The translations under genes were made by a program, and so were the position numbers. This document shows positions 1-8,236 of a stretch of DNA of 26,030 nt, piece by piece. The stretch is from JAJYTI01 sp035302145 (GTDB taxonomy: Bacteria; Bacteroidota; Bacteroidia; Flavobacteriales; Flavobacteriaceae): positions 1 to 26,030 of the forward strand of contig DATGSX010000024.1 of NCBI GenBank assembly GCA_035302145.1, in the 5' to 3' direction. The notes beneath the pieces were generated by a model. That model ran no database searches and was not told where the DNA came from. It worked only from the letters and a program-made list of their open reading frames with translations. Numbering within the stretch: position 1 is the first letter of the stretch; each line of letters begins with the position of its first letter.

Positions 1-822
1 CAGGTGTTGGCGCAAATTGACTCTAGAGATTATAGAACGCAATTGGCTGCCACCGAAGCGGAGTATCGACAAGTAAAAGGTCTTACCGAAAGGGTAGTAG
101 AGCTTTATGAAAAAGATGGGGTTACTGCGAATGAGTACGAAAAAGCAGTTTACGGCTTAGAGCAAATAACGGCAAAGTATCATGCACATAAAAATGCTTT
201 GGCCGATACAAAACTTATCGCTCCGTATGATGGGTACATACAAAAGACCTATTACTCAGCGCAAGAAACGGTTAGTGCGGGTATGCCCGTAATTTCTATG
301 ATAGGTAGTTCGGCTATGGAAGTAGAAATAAATATACCTTCTGCCGATTATGCCAAGAAAGACGAAATAGAATCATTTATCTGTACGAGTGAAATATATC
401 CAGGAAAGGAATACCCTATGGAATTAGTAGGGATCAATAGAAAAGCAAATCTGAATGAGCTGTATACGGTACATTTAAACTTAATAACTCCAGAGGGATA
501 CCCTCCGTTGACGCCAGGAATGAATGTCAAGGTGGAAGTAAAGTATAAGAACACTGCTCAAGAAAAGTATTTAGTACCAATAAACGCCTTGATAAGTGGC
601 AAAACAGGAAACTCGGTATGGCTGCTGAATGAGAAAGATAGCAGCATTACTAAAAGAGATGTGGTAATCGAAAGGGTGAACAACCGAGGAGAAGCTATTG
701 TATTGTCTGGGGTGAGTAGTGGTGAGATAGTTGTTTCAGCTGGGGCCTCTTCACTAAAAGAAGGACAGAAGGTTAAGCCGATAAAAGAAACTAGTGAAAC
801 CAATATTGGAGACGTATTATGA
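1..822 (+). CDS. RND efflux periplasmic adaptor (membrane fusion protein), 5' partial
   Basis: This is the adaptor that joins an inner-membrane RND pump to an outer-membrane channel. The reading frame is open from base 1, and the first visible residues (VLAQIDSRDY) are internal lipoyl/beta-barrel sequence of the HlyD/AcrA family, so the N-terminal signal and first strand lie outside the window. The alpha-hairpin follows (EYRQVKGLTERVVELYEKDG, then the return helix), then a lipoyl-like strand (LIAPYDGYIQ), the beta-barrel (EVEINIPSADY onward) and a membrane-proximal C-terminal domain. The stop overlaps the start of the next gene by 4 bp (ATGA), which indicates translational coupling with the pump. 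The substrate cannot be read from the sequence; the family exports drugs, dyes, bile-like compounds or solvents. Confidence 0.93.
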   Translation, partial: QVLAQIDSRDYRTQLAATEAEYRQVKGLTERVVELYEKDGVTANEYEKAVYGLEQITAKYHAHKNALADTKLIAPYDGYIQKTYYSAQETVSAGMPVISMIGSSAMEVEINIPSADYAKKDEIESFICTSEIYPGKEYPMELVGINRKANLNELYTVHLNLITPEGYPPLTPGMNVKVEVKYKNTAQEKYLVPINALISGKTGNSVWLLNEKDSSITKRDVVIERVNNRGEAIVLSGVSSGEIVVSAGASSLKEGQKVKPIKETSETNIGDVL

Positions 823-3800
823 TGGATTTAGGGAAATGGGCATTAAGAAATAGCAAATTTGTCTACTTCATTGTCATAGCCATGGTGGTTGGAGGAATTT
901 CCTCCTACATCAGCATGAGCAAGTTGGAAGATCCAGAAATCAAAGTAAAACAGGCCATGGTGGTAACCACCTATCCTGGAGCTTCGGCCCATGAAGTAGA
1001 GTTGGAATTAACCGAGCCGCTAGAGTTAAGCCTTCGATCTATCAAGGGAGTAGAAACGGTTACTAGTCGATCGATGGACGACGTATCGATTATCGAAGTA
1101 AAACTAAAACCTACTGTACCCGACAGAGAAGTAGAGCAAACTTGGGACTTTCTAAGAAGAAAAGTAAACGATGTAAAAGGCTCATTACCATCGGGTGCGA
1201 ACACACCAGAGATAAGAGATGACTTTGGTGATGTTTTCGGAATGTTCTATGCCATAACCAATGATGGTTATTCGGAACGAGAGATGAATAAATATTTAAA
1301 TCTCCTACGTCGTGAAGTGCAGAATATAGATGGGGTATCGGCGGTAGAAATATATGGTTTGCAGAAGGAGACCATCAATATAGAACTTCTTCAAGAAAAG
1401 ATGGCCAACCTTGGAGTGCATCCAGTAGAGGTTATAGCTACATTAAATGGTCAAAACGAAGCTACTTATTCTGGGTATTACCTTAGTGGCGATCATAGGA
1501 TAAGAGTAGCTGTAAACGATAGATACAAAAGTGTAGACGATATTAGTGATCTGTTGTTGCAAGGGCACGAGAGGGATCAATTAAGACTTAGCGATATTGC
1601 TTCGATTAGTATGGGAGTGGAAGAGCCTATACGAAACGAAATGTATTTCGATGGTAAGAAAGCCTACGGTCTTTCTATTTCTGCTTTGGGTGGAAATGAT
1701 ATTACAAAACTAGGAAAGGAGACCGAAGAGAAGATGGCAGCGATAAAGGAAACCTTGCTTCCAGCAGGTATTGATTTTCATAAGGTGTTTTATCAGCCAG
1801 AAAGAGTAGAGGAAGCATTGGACTCTTTTCTATTAAACCTATTACTCTCTATTTCTATAGTAGTAGTGGTGCTCATGTTTGCTATGGGCTTTAAGAGTGG
1901 ATTTATTATTGGTACCAATCTCTTTATCATCGTGTTCGGGACATTCTTAGTCCTAAATAATTTCGACGGAACCTTACAGAGGGTTTCTTTAGGAGCTTTT
2001 ATTTTGGCCATGGGAATGCTGGTAGACAATGCTATTGTTATCATCGATGGGATATTAGTAGATAAAAATAGGGGGCTTAGTAAAATGGAAGCCCTTACCA
2101 CAATTGGTAAGAAAACAGCAATGCCACTATTGGGGGCTACCTTGATTGCTATTCTAGCTTTCTTCCCAATCTTCCTTTCTCCAGATACCGCAGGGGTATA
2201 TGTTAGAGATCTTTTTATTGTACTAGCTGTTTCACTTATGTTGAGTTGGATACTTGCTTTAACACTTGTGCCAATTCATGCCAGTTATTCCTTATTTGGG
2301 AAAAAGAAATCTAAGGCCAATAAAAAGGAGGTCGACGAGAAAAGAGTAATAGAAAAGCCTAGCGATAAAGAAAAGGATTCTTTCAATTCTCCAGCTTATA
2401 GAGTGTTGCGAAATACATTGTCTTGGGCACTATATAACAAAACTACCGCAATAATATTAGCCTCAATTTTGGTAGTGGCAAGTGTATTTAGCTACCAGTT
2501 TTTACCTCAAGGGTTTTTCCCAGATATGGAGTATAATCAGCTTTATATAGAGTATAAACTACCTGAGGGTACAGTGACCCAAACGGTAAAGGAGGACTTA
2601 GATCAACTTTCTCAATACTTAAGAGAAAACGATAAGGTAACGCATATTACTACCTCTATAGGCGGTACTCCAACTCGTTATAACTTAGTTAGAAGCATGG
2701 CTATTCCATCTATGTCTTATGGGGAGCTTATTGTAGATTTTGAATCGCCAAATGCCGCAGTAAATAGTTTAGAGGCTATTCAAAACCATCTTGTAGAAAA
2801 CTTTCCACATGCCTATGCTAGGGTAAAGCGTTATAACTTAATGTACGAAAAATTCCCAGTCTCAGTAGAGTTTACTGGGCCCGATCCAGAAGTGCTACGT
2901 AGCTTAACAGGACAGGCTCAAGAAATAATGAAGGCCAATAGTAAGACGGTATTAGAGAGTGTCGATTGGGAGCCGAAAGTCCCTGTAGTTGTGGTTAATT
3001 ATAACCAACCTGCAGCTCGTGCGTTGGGACTTTCTAGAAAAGATATCGCTATTTCCTTATTAGCTGCAACCGAAGGAATTCCTACAGGGGAGTTTTATGA
3101 AGGTCGCGATCGCTATACTATTTATTTAAAAACGGTACAAGAACCAGGGAAGCCTTTAGAAAACTTAAATAATGCACAGGTATTCGGTATGATACCTCCT
3201 TTTGAAAACCTCGTGAACAAAGAAACCGTGATGGGACTAATAAGTGGGACGGTTACAGAAGAAGAGGTGATAAGTGAGTTATTACGAACCGTTCCTCTAA
3301 GCCAAGCGGTAAACGGCATTCAAATAGAATGGCACGATCCACTTGTAATCCGGTCTAATGGCCAAAGAGCCATGCGTGCAGAGTGTGAGCCTGCTCCTGG
3401 GGTTAGCGCACAAGCAGCACGTGAAAGTATCTTGAAGGATATAGAGGCTATTGAATTACCAGCAGGTTACGCTTTAGAATGGCAAGGGGAACATAAAGCA
3501 AGTGAAGAATCCACTAAGTATCTATTTAAGAACTTTCCATTGGCTATTATTTTAATGATAGCGATTCTTATTCTGCTGTTTAAAGACTATAAGAAGCCTA
3601 TGGTAATAATGAGCTGTATTCCGTTAATACTGATAGGGGTGGTGTTTGGTATGCTACTCTCTGGAAAGGAGTTTGGTTTTGTTGCTATTGTAGGAATTCT
3701 TGGATTAATAGGGATGATGATAAAAAATGGCGTGGTGTTGATGGAAGAAATCGAAGATCAGTTAGCCACTGGAAAAGACTCTATGGAGGCTTTGCTCGAC

Positions 3801-4019
3801 AGTTCATCTGTTAGGTTCCGTCCTGTTATGATGGCGTCGATCACCACTATTTTAGGAATGATTCCACTGTTAAGCGATGCCTTGTTTGGCTCGTTAGCAG
3901 TAACTATCATGGGAGGACTGCTTGTAGGAACCCTTATTATTTTGATGTTTATCCCAGTCCTTTACGCGATATTTTTTGGGATTAAAATAGACAAGTCAAA
4001 TGAAAAAACTAAAGCATAA
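819..4019 (+). CDS. RND efflux pump, inner-membrane permease (HAE1/AcrB-like)
   Basis: This is a proton-driven resistance-nodulation-division transporter. Its 1066 residues are the normal family length. It begins with a cytoplasmic segment and TM1 (FVYFIVIAMVVGG), followed by a first large periplasmic porter domain (EDPEIKVKQAMVVTTYPGAS), TM2-6, a Lys/Glu-rich cytoplasmic loop near residues 494-525, TM7 and a second periplasmic domain, then TM8-12. The TM4 proton-relay region is visible near residues 397-412 as GMLVDNAIVIID; many homologues have VVEN after this motif, so this is a slightly divergent subgroup. ATG at 819 overlaps the adaptor stop; a second ATG follows immediately at 822. It forms the tripartite pump with the genes on either side. 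Substrate is unknown. Confidence 0.95.
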   Translation: MMDLGKWALRNSKFVYFIVIAMVVGGISSYISMSKLEDPEIKVKQAMVVTTYPGASAHEVELELTEPLELSLRSIKGVETVTSRSMDDVSIIEVKLKPTVPDREVEQTWDFLRRKVNDVKGSLPSGANTPEIRDDFGDVFGMFYAITNDGYSEREMNKYLNLLRREVQNIDGVSAVEIYGLQKETINIELLQEKMANLGVHPVEVIATLNGQNEATYSGYYLSGDHRIRVAVNDRYKSVDDISDLLLQGHERDQLRLSDIASISMGVEEPIRNEMYFDGKKAYGLSISALGGNDITKLGKETEEKMAAIKETLLPAGIDFHKVFYQPERVEEALDSFLLNLLLSISIVVVVLMFAMGFKSGFIIGTNLFIIVFGTFLVLNNFDGTLQRVSLGAFILAMGMLVDNAIVIIDGILVDKNRGLSKMEALTTIGKKTAMPLLGATLIAILAFFPIFLSPDTAGVYVRDLFIVLAVSLMLSWILALTLVPIHASYSLFGKKKSKANKKEVDEKRVIEKPSDKEKDSFNSPAYRVLRNTLSWALYNKTTAIILASILVVASVFSYQFLPQGFFPDMEYNQLYIEYKLPEGTVTQTVKEDLDQLSQYLRENDKVTHITTSIGGTPTRYNLVRSMAIPSMSYGELIVDFESPNAAVNSLEAIQNHLVENFPHAYARVKRYNLMYEKFPVSVEFTGPDPEVLRSLTGQAQEIMKANSKTVLESVDWEPKVPVVVVNYNQPAARALGLSRKDIAISLLAATEGIPTGEFYEGRDRYTIYLKTVQEPGKPLENLNNAQVFGMIPPFENLVNKETVMGLISGTVTEEEVISELLRTVPLSQAVNGIQIEWHDPLVIRSNGQRAMRAECEPAPGVSAQAARESILKDIEAIELPAGYALEWQGEHKASEESTKYLFKNFPLAIILMIAILILLFKDYKKPMVIMSCIPLILIGVVFGMLLSGKEFGFVAIVGILGLIGMMIKNGVVLMEEIEDQLATGKDSMEALLDSSSVRFRPVMMASITTILGMIPLLSDALFGSLAVTIMGGLLVGTLIILMFIPVLYAIFFGIKIDKSNEKTKA

Positions 4020-5436
4020 TACTATGGTGTCTATAAAGAAAGTTGTTGTTGCCTTAACGTTCGCCATGATTGGCCTAGCAACCTATGCACAGCAAGAAGT
4101 GTTGCAAGAGGAGGGCGAAGTAGTAAAACTAAGTTTAGAACTGTGTAGGCAAATGGCTCTAGAGAATAATATAGAGAACAATATAGCTAAGCAACAGGTA
4201 GAGATTGCTGACTTTAAAATTGCAGCATACCAATCGAATTATTTCCCTAAAGTATCGGCAAAGGGAATGTATTTATATAACGATGCGACTTTAGGGAGAA
4301 CCATAACGGGGAGCGATATTTATAATTTGATTCCAGATGCTATGGTTGGGTTAATTCCAGAGGGGAGCTTGGCTTTTGTACCTGATATTCCACTTGAGTT
4401 AAAATTAAATGAAACCTATAATGCCTCTGTAGTAGTAGAGCAGCCAATTTATACTGGCGGTAAGATCAAAACGGCCCATAAAATGGCAGAAAAAGGTCGG
4501 GAAATGGCAGAGGCCAATGTAGCATTATCCGAAATAGAGGTGCTAGTGTTAAGCGACGAAGCTTATTGGAATGTGGTAAAGGTCAAAGCTTTAATAGAGA
4601 GTGCTGTGCAGTATAAAGAAACCTTAGAAGAGCTGCACCGAATGGTACAGAATGCAGTAGATGTAGGGATGACACATAGAAAAGATTTACTGTCTGTGCA
4701 GGTGAAGCTAAACGAAGCAGAGCTTAATTTAGCACGAGCAAAAAACGGGTATAAGCTTGCCGTTATGAACCTAAATCACATTATCGGACTTCCATTGCAT
4801 AACAATACCGAAGTTGTCGATAGTTTCGAGGAGGAAACAAGTATTACGCTTCTCCCGGAATCGATGGATGCTTCCGATGCGTTTGATGTAACTTCACGTC
4901 CTGAATTCCACCTGCTTACCAAACAAGTGGAAATGAAAGAAAGGGAGGTGGATTTGGCTCGTAGTGACTTTTTGCCAAAAGTGGGAATAATGGGAGCCTA
5001 TGGTTATACCAATGGGTTAAAGTTTAATGGTAGGAGCTTAATAGACGATAGAAGTCTATCAGCTTTGCTTTCGGTAAACATCCCTATTTTCAATTGGGAC
5101 GAAGGTCGGAATAAAGTCAACGAAGCAAAAATGGAGCGTACTATTGCCCAGATGAAGCTAGAGGATACTGAACAAAAAATGATGTTGGAAGCTACCAAAG
5201 CCATAAACGAATTAAACGAAGCGCAGTTGGAGGTGCAACTAACCTCTAAATCTGTAGAGCAAGCAGAAGAAAATATGAAGTTAAGTAAAGATAGATATGA
5301 GGCAGGAATGGAGACCTTGGCCGATTATATGGAGTCGCAAGCTATGTGGCAAAACGCTACGAGTACACATATTGCAGCAAAAGCAGCACTTCAGCTTTAT
5401 AAAACCAAATACCTAAAAGCTACCGGACAGCTTTAA
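4000..5436 (+). CDS. TolC-family outer-membrane efflux channel
   Basis: This is the outer-membrane exit duct of the RND system. It overlaps the pump gene by 20 bp, so the three genes are an operon. A signal peptide is visible (IKKVVVALTFAMIGLATYAQ). The ATG at 4000 gives a short basic extension; ATG at 4024 (MVSIKKVV) would give a more compact signal peptide and is equally possible. The mature protein has the duplicated OEP layout: LSLELCRQMALENN helix, a first repeat with YTGGKIKTAHKMAEK, long coiled helices, then a second repeat with RPEFHLLTKQVEMKE and FNWDEGRNKVNEAK, ending in YKTKYLKATGQL. Length is usual for the family. Confidence 0.93.
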   Translation: MKKLKHNTMVSIKKVVVALTFAMIGLATYAQQEVLQEEGEVVKLSLELCRQMALENNIENNIAKQQVEIADFKIAAYQSNYFPKVSAKGMYLYNDATLGRTITGSDIYNLIPDAMVGLIPEGSLAFVPDIPLELKLNETYNASVVVEQPIYTGGKIKTAHKMAEKGREMAEANVALSEIEVLVLSDEAYWNVVKVKALIESAVQYKETLEELHRMVQNAVDVGMTHRKDLLSVQVKLNEAELNLARAKNGYKLAVMNLNHIIGLPLHNNTEVVDSFEEETSITLLPESMDASDAFDVTSRPEFHLLTKQVEMKEREVDLARSDFLPKVGIMGAYGYTNGLKFNGRSLIDDRSLSALLSVNIPIFNWDEGRNKVNEAKMERTIAQMKLEDTEQKMMLEATKAINELNEAQLEVQLTSKSVEQAEENMKLSKDRYEAGMETLADYMESQAMWQNATSTHIAAKAALQLYKTKYLKATGQL

Positions 5437-5787
5437 ACCCTGAATAAAGCACTACAATAGCTTAGTTTTGTAATGGAGTAAAACCTCCTTGCCTTAAATA
5501 CCTTCTAAAGGTTGCTATGGGTAGAACCTGAGTAGGCTTTTAGGATAGTAGGCCTAGTATTTCACAAATCTCATGGAATAACACTTGCTTTGCCTTGAAA
5601 CCATATTTATCGAAGTTAGGGTTGTTACTGGCTGTTAAATAGCCTGGTTACTCAAAGAACACCTTCGGCTTAACCTTAAAAAGGTCGTACAAATCCCTGT
5701 GATTTTATGAAATATTTGTATCTTGTCGGGGCTGTCGATTTTGGGCAGTAACTACAAGATAATTACAAATATTAATTTCATAAAGCT
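5437..5787. other. 351-bp gap between the efflux and branched-chain operons
   Basis: No intact gene is visible. The 3' side is taken up by the interrupted inverted repeat listed at 5705-5783. On the minus strand from about 5698 to 5462 one frame reads protein-like but carries two in-frame TAA stops (see findings). There is an imperfect 8-bp inverted repeat at about 5450-5475 that could weakly terminate the efflux operon, but it lacks a T tract. Confidence 0.5.
5705..5783 (+). promoter_or_regulatory. Long interrupted inverted repeat just upstream of the E2 gene
   Basis: The contiguous left arm (5705-5726) pairs with the right arm (5754-5783) in three blocks: TTATGAAAT/ATTTCATAA, ATTTGTA/TACAAAT and TCTTGT/ACAAGA. 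The right arm is interrupted by two 4-nt insertions, TAAT (5760-5763) and ATTA (5771-5774). That is 22 paired bases with a 27-nt loop, ending 4 nt before the TTG proposed as the start of the E2 gene. It could be a transcription-factor site, a leader hairpin controlling translation of the branched-chain operon, or a remnant of a small mobile palindrome. The pairing is seen directly; the function is inferred. Confidence 0.55.
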
Positions 5788-7131
5788 TTGAAAAAATCAA
5801 CTACTTCCTCACCCCAAATAGGGGTGGAATCCGAATTTCTTTTGCCAAAAATGGGTCAAAGTATCACCGAAGCTACCATCATACAATGGCATGTAGATGA
5901 AGGTGCTAGTTTTAACGAGGGTGATGTTTTATTGGAGGTGGCTACAGATAAAGTAGATAATGAGGTGGTGGCCCCTGCACCAGGAAAGTTGATAAAGAAG
6001 TTAGTACAAGAAGAGGATTTGGTTTTAATAGAAGCTGCTGTTGCCGTTGTACAATTTGAAGCAGCTAGCCAAAGCAGCACTGTTAAAAAAGAACAGACCA
6101 CAACCACTTTGGCATCTTCTAGAAAAACTAAGAATATAACGCCAGCTAGACCAGCTGTTGCCCCTTCACCTTCAACCAGTCCAGTAACCACTTATACCTC
6201 AGAAGGAGATAGATATATCAGTCCTTTAATTCAGCAAATAGCAAGAACACACCATATTAGTTACGAAGAGTTGGCACGTATTCCTGCAACTGGTGCACAA
6301 GGACGCTTGCGCAAAAGCGATGTGCATGCCTATTTAGAGGCCGGACGTCCAGCACAGTTTGCACAACCGGTTGCTGCTGCGCCTTCAGGGTTTCAAGTTC
6401 CTGATTTGAAGTTCGATAAAGGGCATGGGAAAATTATAGAGATGGACCGCATGCGCCAAATGATTGCCGATCATATGGTGTATAGCAAACACACCTCTCC
6501 ACATGTTACTGCTTATGTGGAAGCTGATCTTACCGAGATGGTGAAATGGCGTAATGCAGTAAAAGGTCCTTTCCAAGAAAAGTATAACCAGCGTCTTACT
6601 TTTACACCACTATTTGTAGAGGCCGTAGCCAAAGCCATTAAAGAGTTTCCAAACATCAATGCTTCCTTAGACGGGAAAAACATCATTGTAAAAGAGGATA
6701 TTAATATCGGAATGGCAACAGCATTACCTACGGGGAATTTAATTGTACCAGTAGTTCACAATGCAGATAAAAAGAACCTAGTAGAATTAGCCACTGCTAC
6801 CAATGAGTTAGGTGCAAAAGCTAGGGAAAACAAACTCTCTGGCGACGAGATTCAAGGAAGTACCTTTACCATAAGTAACGTAGGAACCTTTGGTAGTCTT
6901 ATGGGAACCCCGATTATCAATCAGCCTGAGGTAGCAATCTTAGCTACAGGAGTGATAAAGAAGCGAGCTGAAGTTATAGAGAAACCGGAAGGAGATACTA
7001 TAGAAATACGAAGCATGATGTATTTATCCTTGTCTTTTGATCATCGCGTAGTGGATGGCTTTTTAGCTGGGTCGTTCCTACGACGAATTGCCGATTATAT
7101 GGAGGCGCCACGAAATGAAAACGAGTTTTAG
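5788..7131 (+). CDS. Dihydrolipoamide acyltransferase, E2 of a (branched-chain) 2-oxoacid dehydrogenase
   Basis: E2 carries acyl groups on a lipoyl arm and passes them to CoA. The protein has one N-terminal lipoyl domain (about residues 14-88, with the lipoyl-lysine motif EVATDKVDNEV, K55), a Ser/Thr/Pro/Ala-rich linker, a peripheral subunit-binding domain (about 143-184, YISPLIQQIARTH...GRLRKSDV), and a C-terminal catalytic domain with the active-site motif SFDHRVVDG (H419, D423). The branched-chain assignment rests on the adjacent aminotransferase and fused E1. The start is unusual: an in-frame TAA lies at 5773 and the first in-frame ATG is at 5851, inside the lipoyl domain. TTG 5788 or GTG 5824 must therefore be used, unless a base is miscalled; GTG 5824 places the start close to the domain, as in relatives. 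Confidence 0.93.
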   Translation: MKKSTTSSPQIGVESEFLLPKMGQSITEATIIQWHVDEGASFNEGDVLLEVATDKVDNEVVAPAPGKLIKKLVQEEDLVLIEAAVAVVQFEAASQSSTVKKEQTTTTLASSRKTKNITPARPAVAPSPSTSPVTTYTSEGDRYISPLIQQIARTHHISYEELARIPATGAQGRLRKSDVHAYLEAGRPAQFAQPVAAAPSGFQVPDLKFDKGHGKIIEMDRMRQMIADHMVYSKHTSPHVTAYVEADLTEMVKWRNAVKGPFQEKYNQRLTFTPLFVEAVAKAIKEFPNINASLDGKNIIVKEDINIGMATALPTGNLIVPVVHNADKKNLVELATATNELGAKARENKLSGDEIQGSTFTISNVGTFGSLMGTPIINQPEVAILATGVIKKRAEVIEKPEGDTIEIRSMMYLSLSFDHRVVDGFLAGSFLRRIADYMEAPRNENEF

Positions 7132-7159
7132 TCAGTAAAAGAAAATAGTATAATAAAGA

Positions 7160-8212
7160 ATGAGAGATATAGAAATACAAAAAGTAACCACTTCCCGCGT
7201 AAGCGAAATCGACTTTAATAACGTACCATTAGGTCGCACGTTTACCGACCACATGTTTATTTGTACCTATGCCGATGGCAAGTGGGGCACCCCAAAAATT
7301 AAACCTTTAGAGCTTATTCCTACCCATCCAGCCGCTATGGCCTTTCATTATGGACAAGCTTTGTTCGAAGGATTAAAAGCAACAAAGAGCCATAAAGGAG
7401 AGCCACTTTTATTTCGTCCCGATCAAAATGCAAAACGCTTAAACTATAGTGCGCGAAGATTGGGTATGCCAGAGTTTCCTGAAGATTTATTTGTAGAAGG
7501 CCTGAAAAAGCTAGTGGCTATAGATCAAGCTTGGATTCCACCGTTAGAGGGAAGTGCTTTATATCTACGTCCGTTTATGTATGCTAGCGAGGCCTTTATA
7601 GGAATGCGAGCAGCTACCGACTATAACTTTATCATTATTGCCTCGCCAGCCAATCCGCTTTACAGTGGAAGGGTGAAGCTTTGGGCAGAAAAAAATTACA
7701 TCCGTGCAGCCGATGGAGGCACCGGATCGGCAAAAGCTGCAGGAAATTATGCAGCGGCCGTCCTTCCTACCGAGCTTGCTAAACAAAAAGGCTATGATCA
7801 AGTACTATGGTTAGATGCAAAAGAGCATTCATACATAGAAGAAGTAGGGACGATGAATATCTTTTTCCACATTGGAGATAAGTTTATTACGCCACCGTTA
7901 AGCGGTTCTATTTTGAGTGGAGTTACTCGAATGAGTGTGATCGATTACTTGCGTCATAAAGGACATACGGTGGAAGAACGAAAAATAACCTTAGATGAGA
8001 TCAAACAAGCATCTAAAAACGGAACGCTAAAGGAGGCTTTTGGAACAGGAACAGCGGTTGGCATTGCTTACATAGAAACTATTGGCGATGAAGATGGCGA
8101 TATTCATGTTTCTAACGAAAGCCCTATTGGCGAAGAGGTCAATGATTGGTTAAACCAATTAAAAATGGGGAAGACGGAAGATGTGTTTAATTGGATACAA
8201 ATAGCAGAATAA
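7160..8212 (+). CDS. ilvE: Branched-chain amino acid aminotransferase (fold-type IV)
   Basis: It reversibly transaminates leucine, isoleucine and valine with 2-oxoglutarate, using PLP. The 350-residue length and opening (FNNVPLGRTFTDHMF) match the longer BCAT form shared by bacteria and eukaryotes. Visible landmarks are AMAFHYGQALFEGLKA near residue 55-70, LYLRPFMYAS, the probable PLP Schiff-base lysine in GSAKAAGNYAAAV (K192), IEEVGTMNIFF, and the C-terminal phosphate-binding GTGTAVGIAYI. It starts 28 nt after the E2 stop and ends 24 nt before the E1 start, so it is inside a three-gene operon. That position points to a catabolic role, supplying branched 2-oxo acids to E1/E2, although the same enzyme also serves biosynthesis. 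Confidence 0.94.
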   Translation: MRDIEIQKVTTSRVSEIDFNNVPLGRTFTDHMFICTYADGKWGTPKIKPLELIPTHPAAMAFHYGQALFEGLKATKSHKGEPLLFRPDQNAKRLNYSARRLGMPEFPEDLFVEGLKKLVAIDQAWIPPLEGSALYLRPFMYASEAFIGMRAATDYNFIIIASPANPLYSGRVKLWAEKNYIRAADGGTGSAKAAGNYAAAVLPTELAKQKGYDQVLWLDAKEHSYIEEVGTMNIFFHIGDKFITPPLSGSILSGVTRMSVIDYLRHKGHTVEERKITLDEIKQASKNGTLKEAFGTGTAVGIAYIETIGDEDGDIHVSNESPIGEEVNDWLNQLKMGKTEDVFNWIQIAE

Positions 8213-8236
8213 TAGGCTAAGAATATAAAGTAGAAT

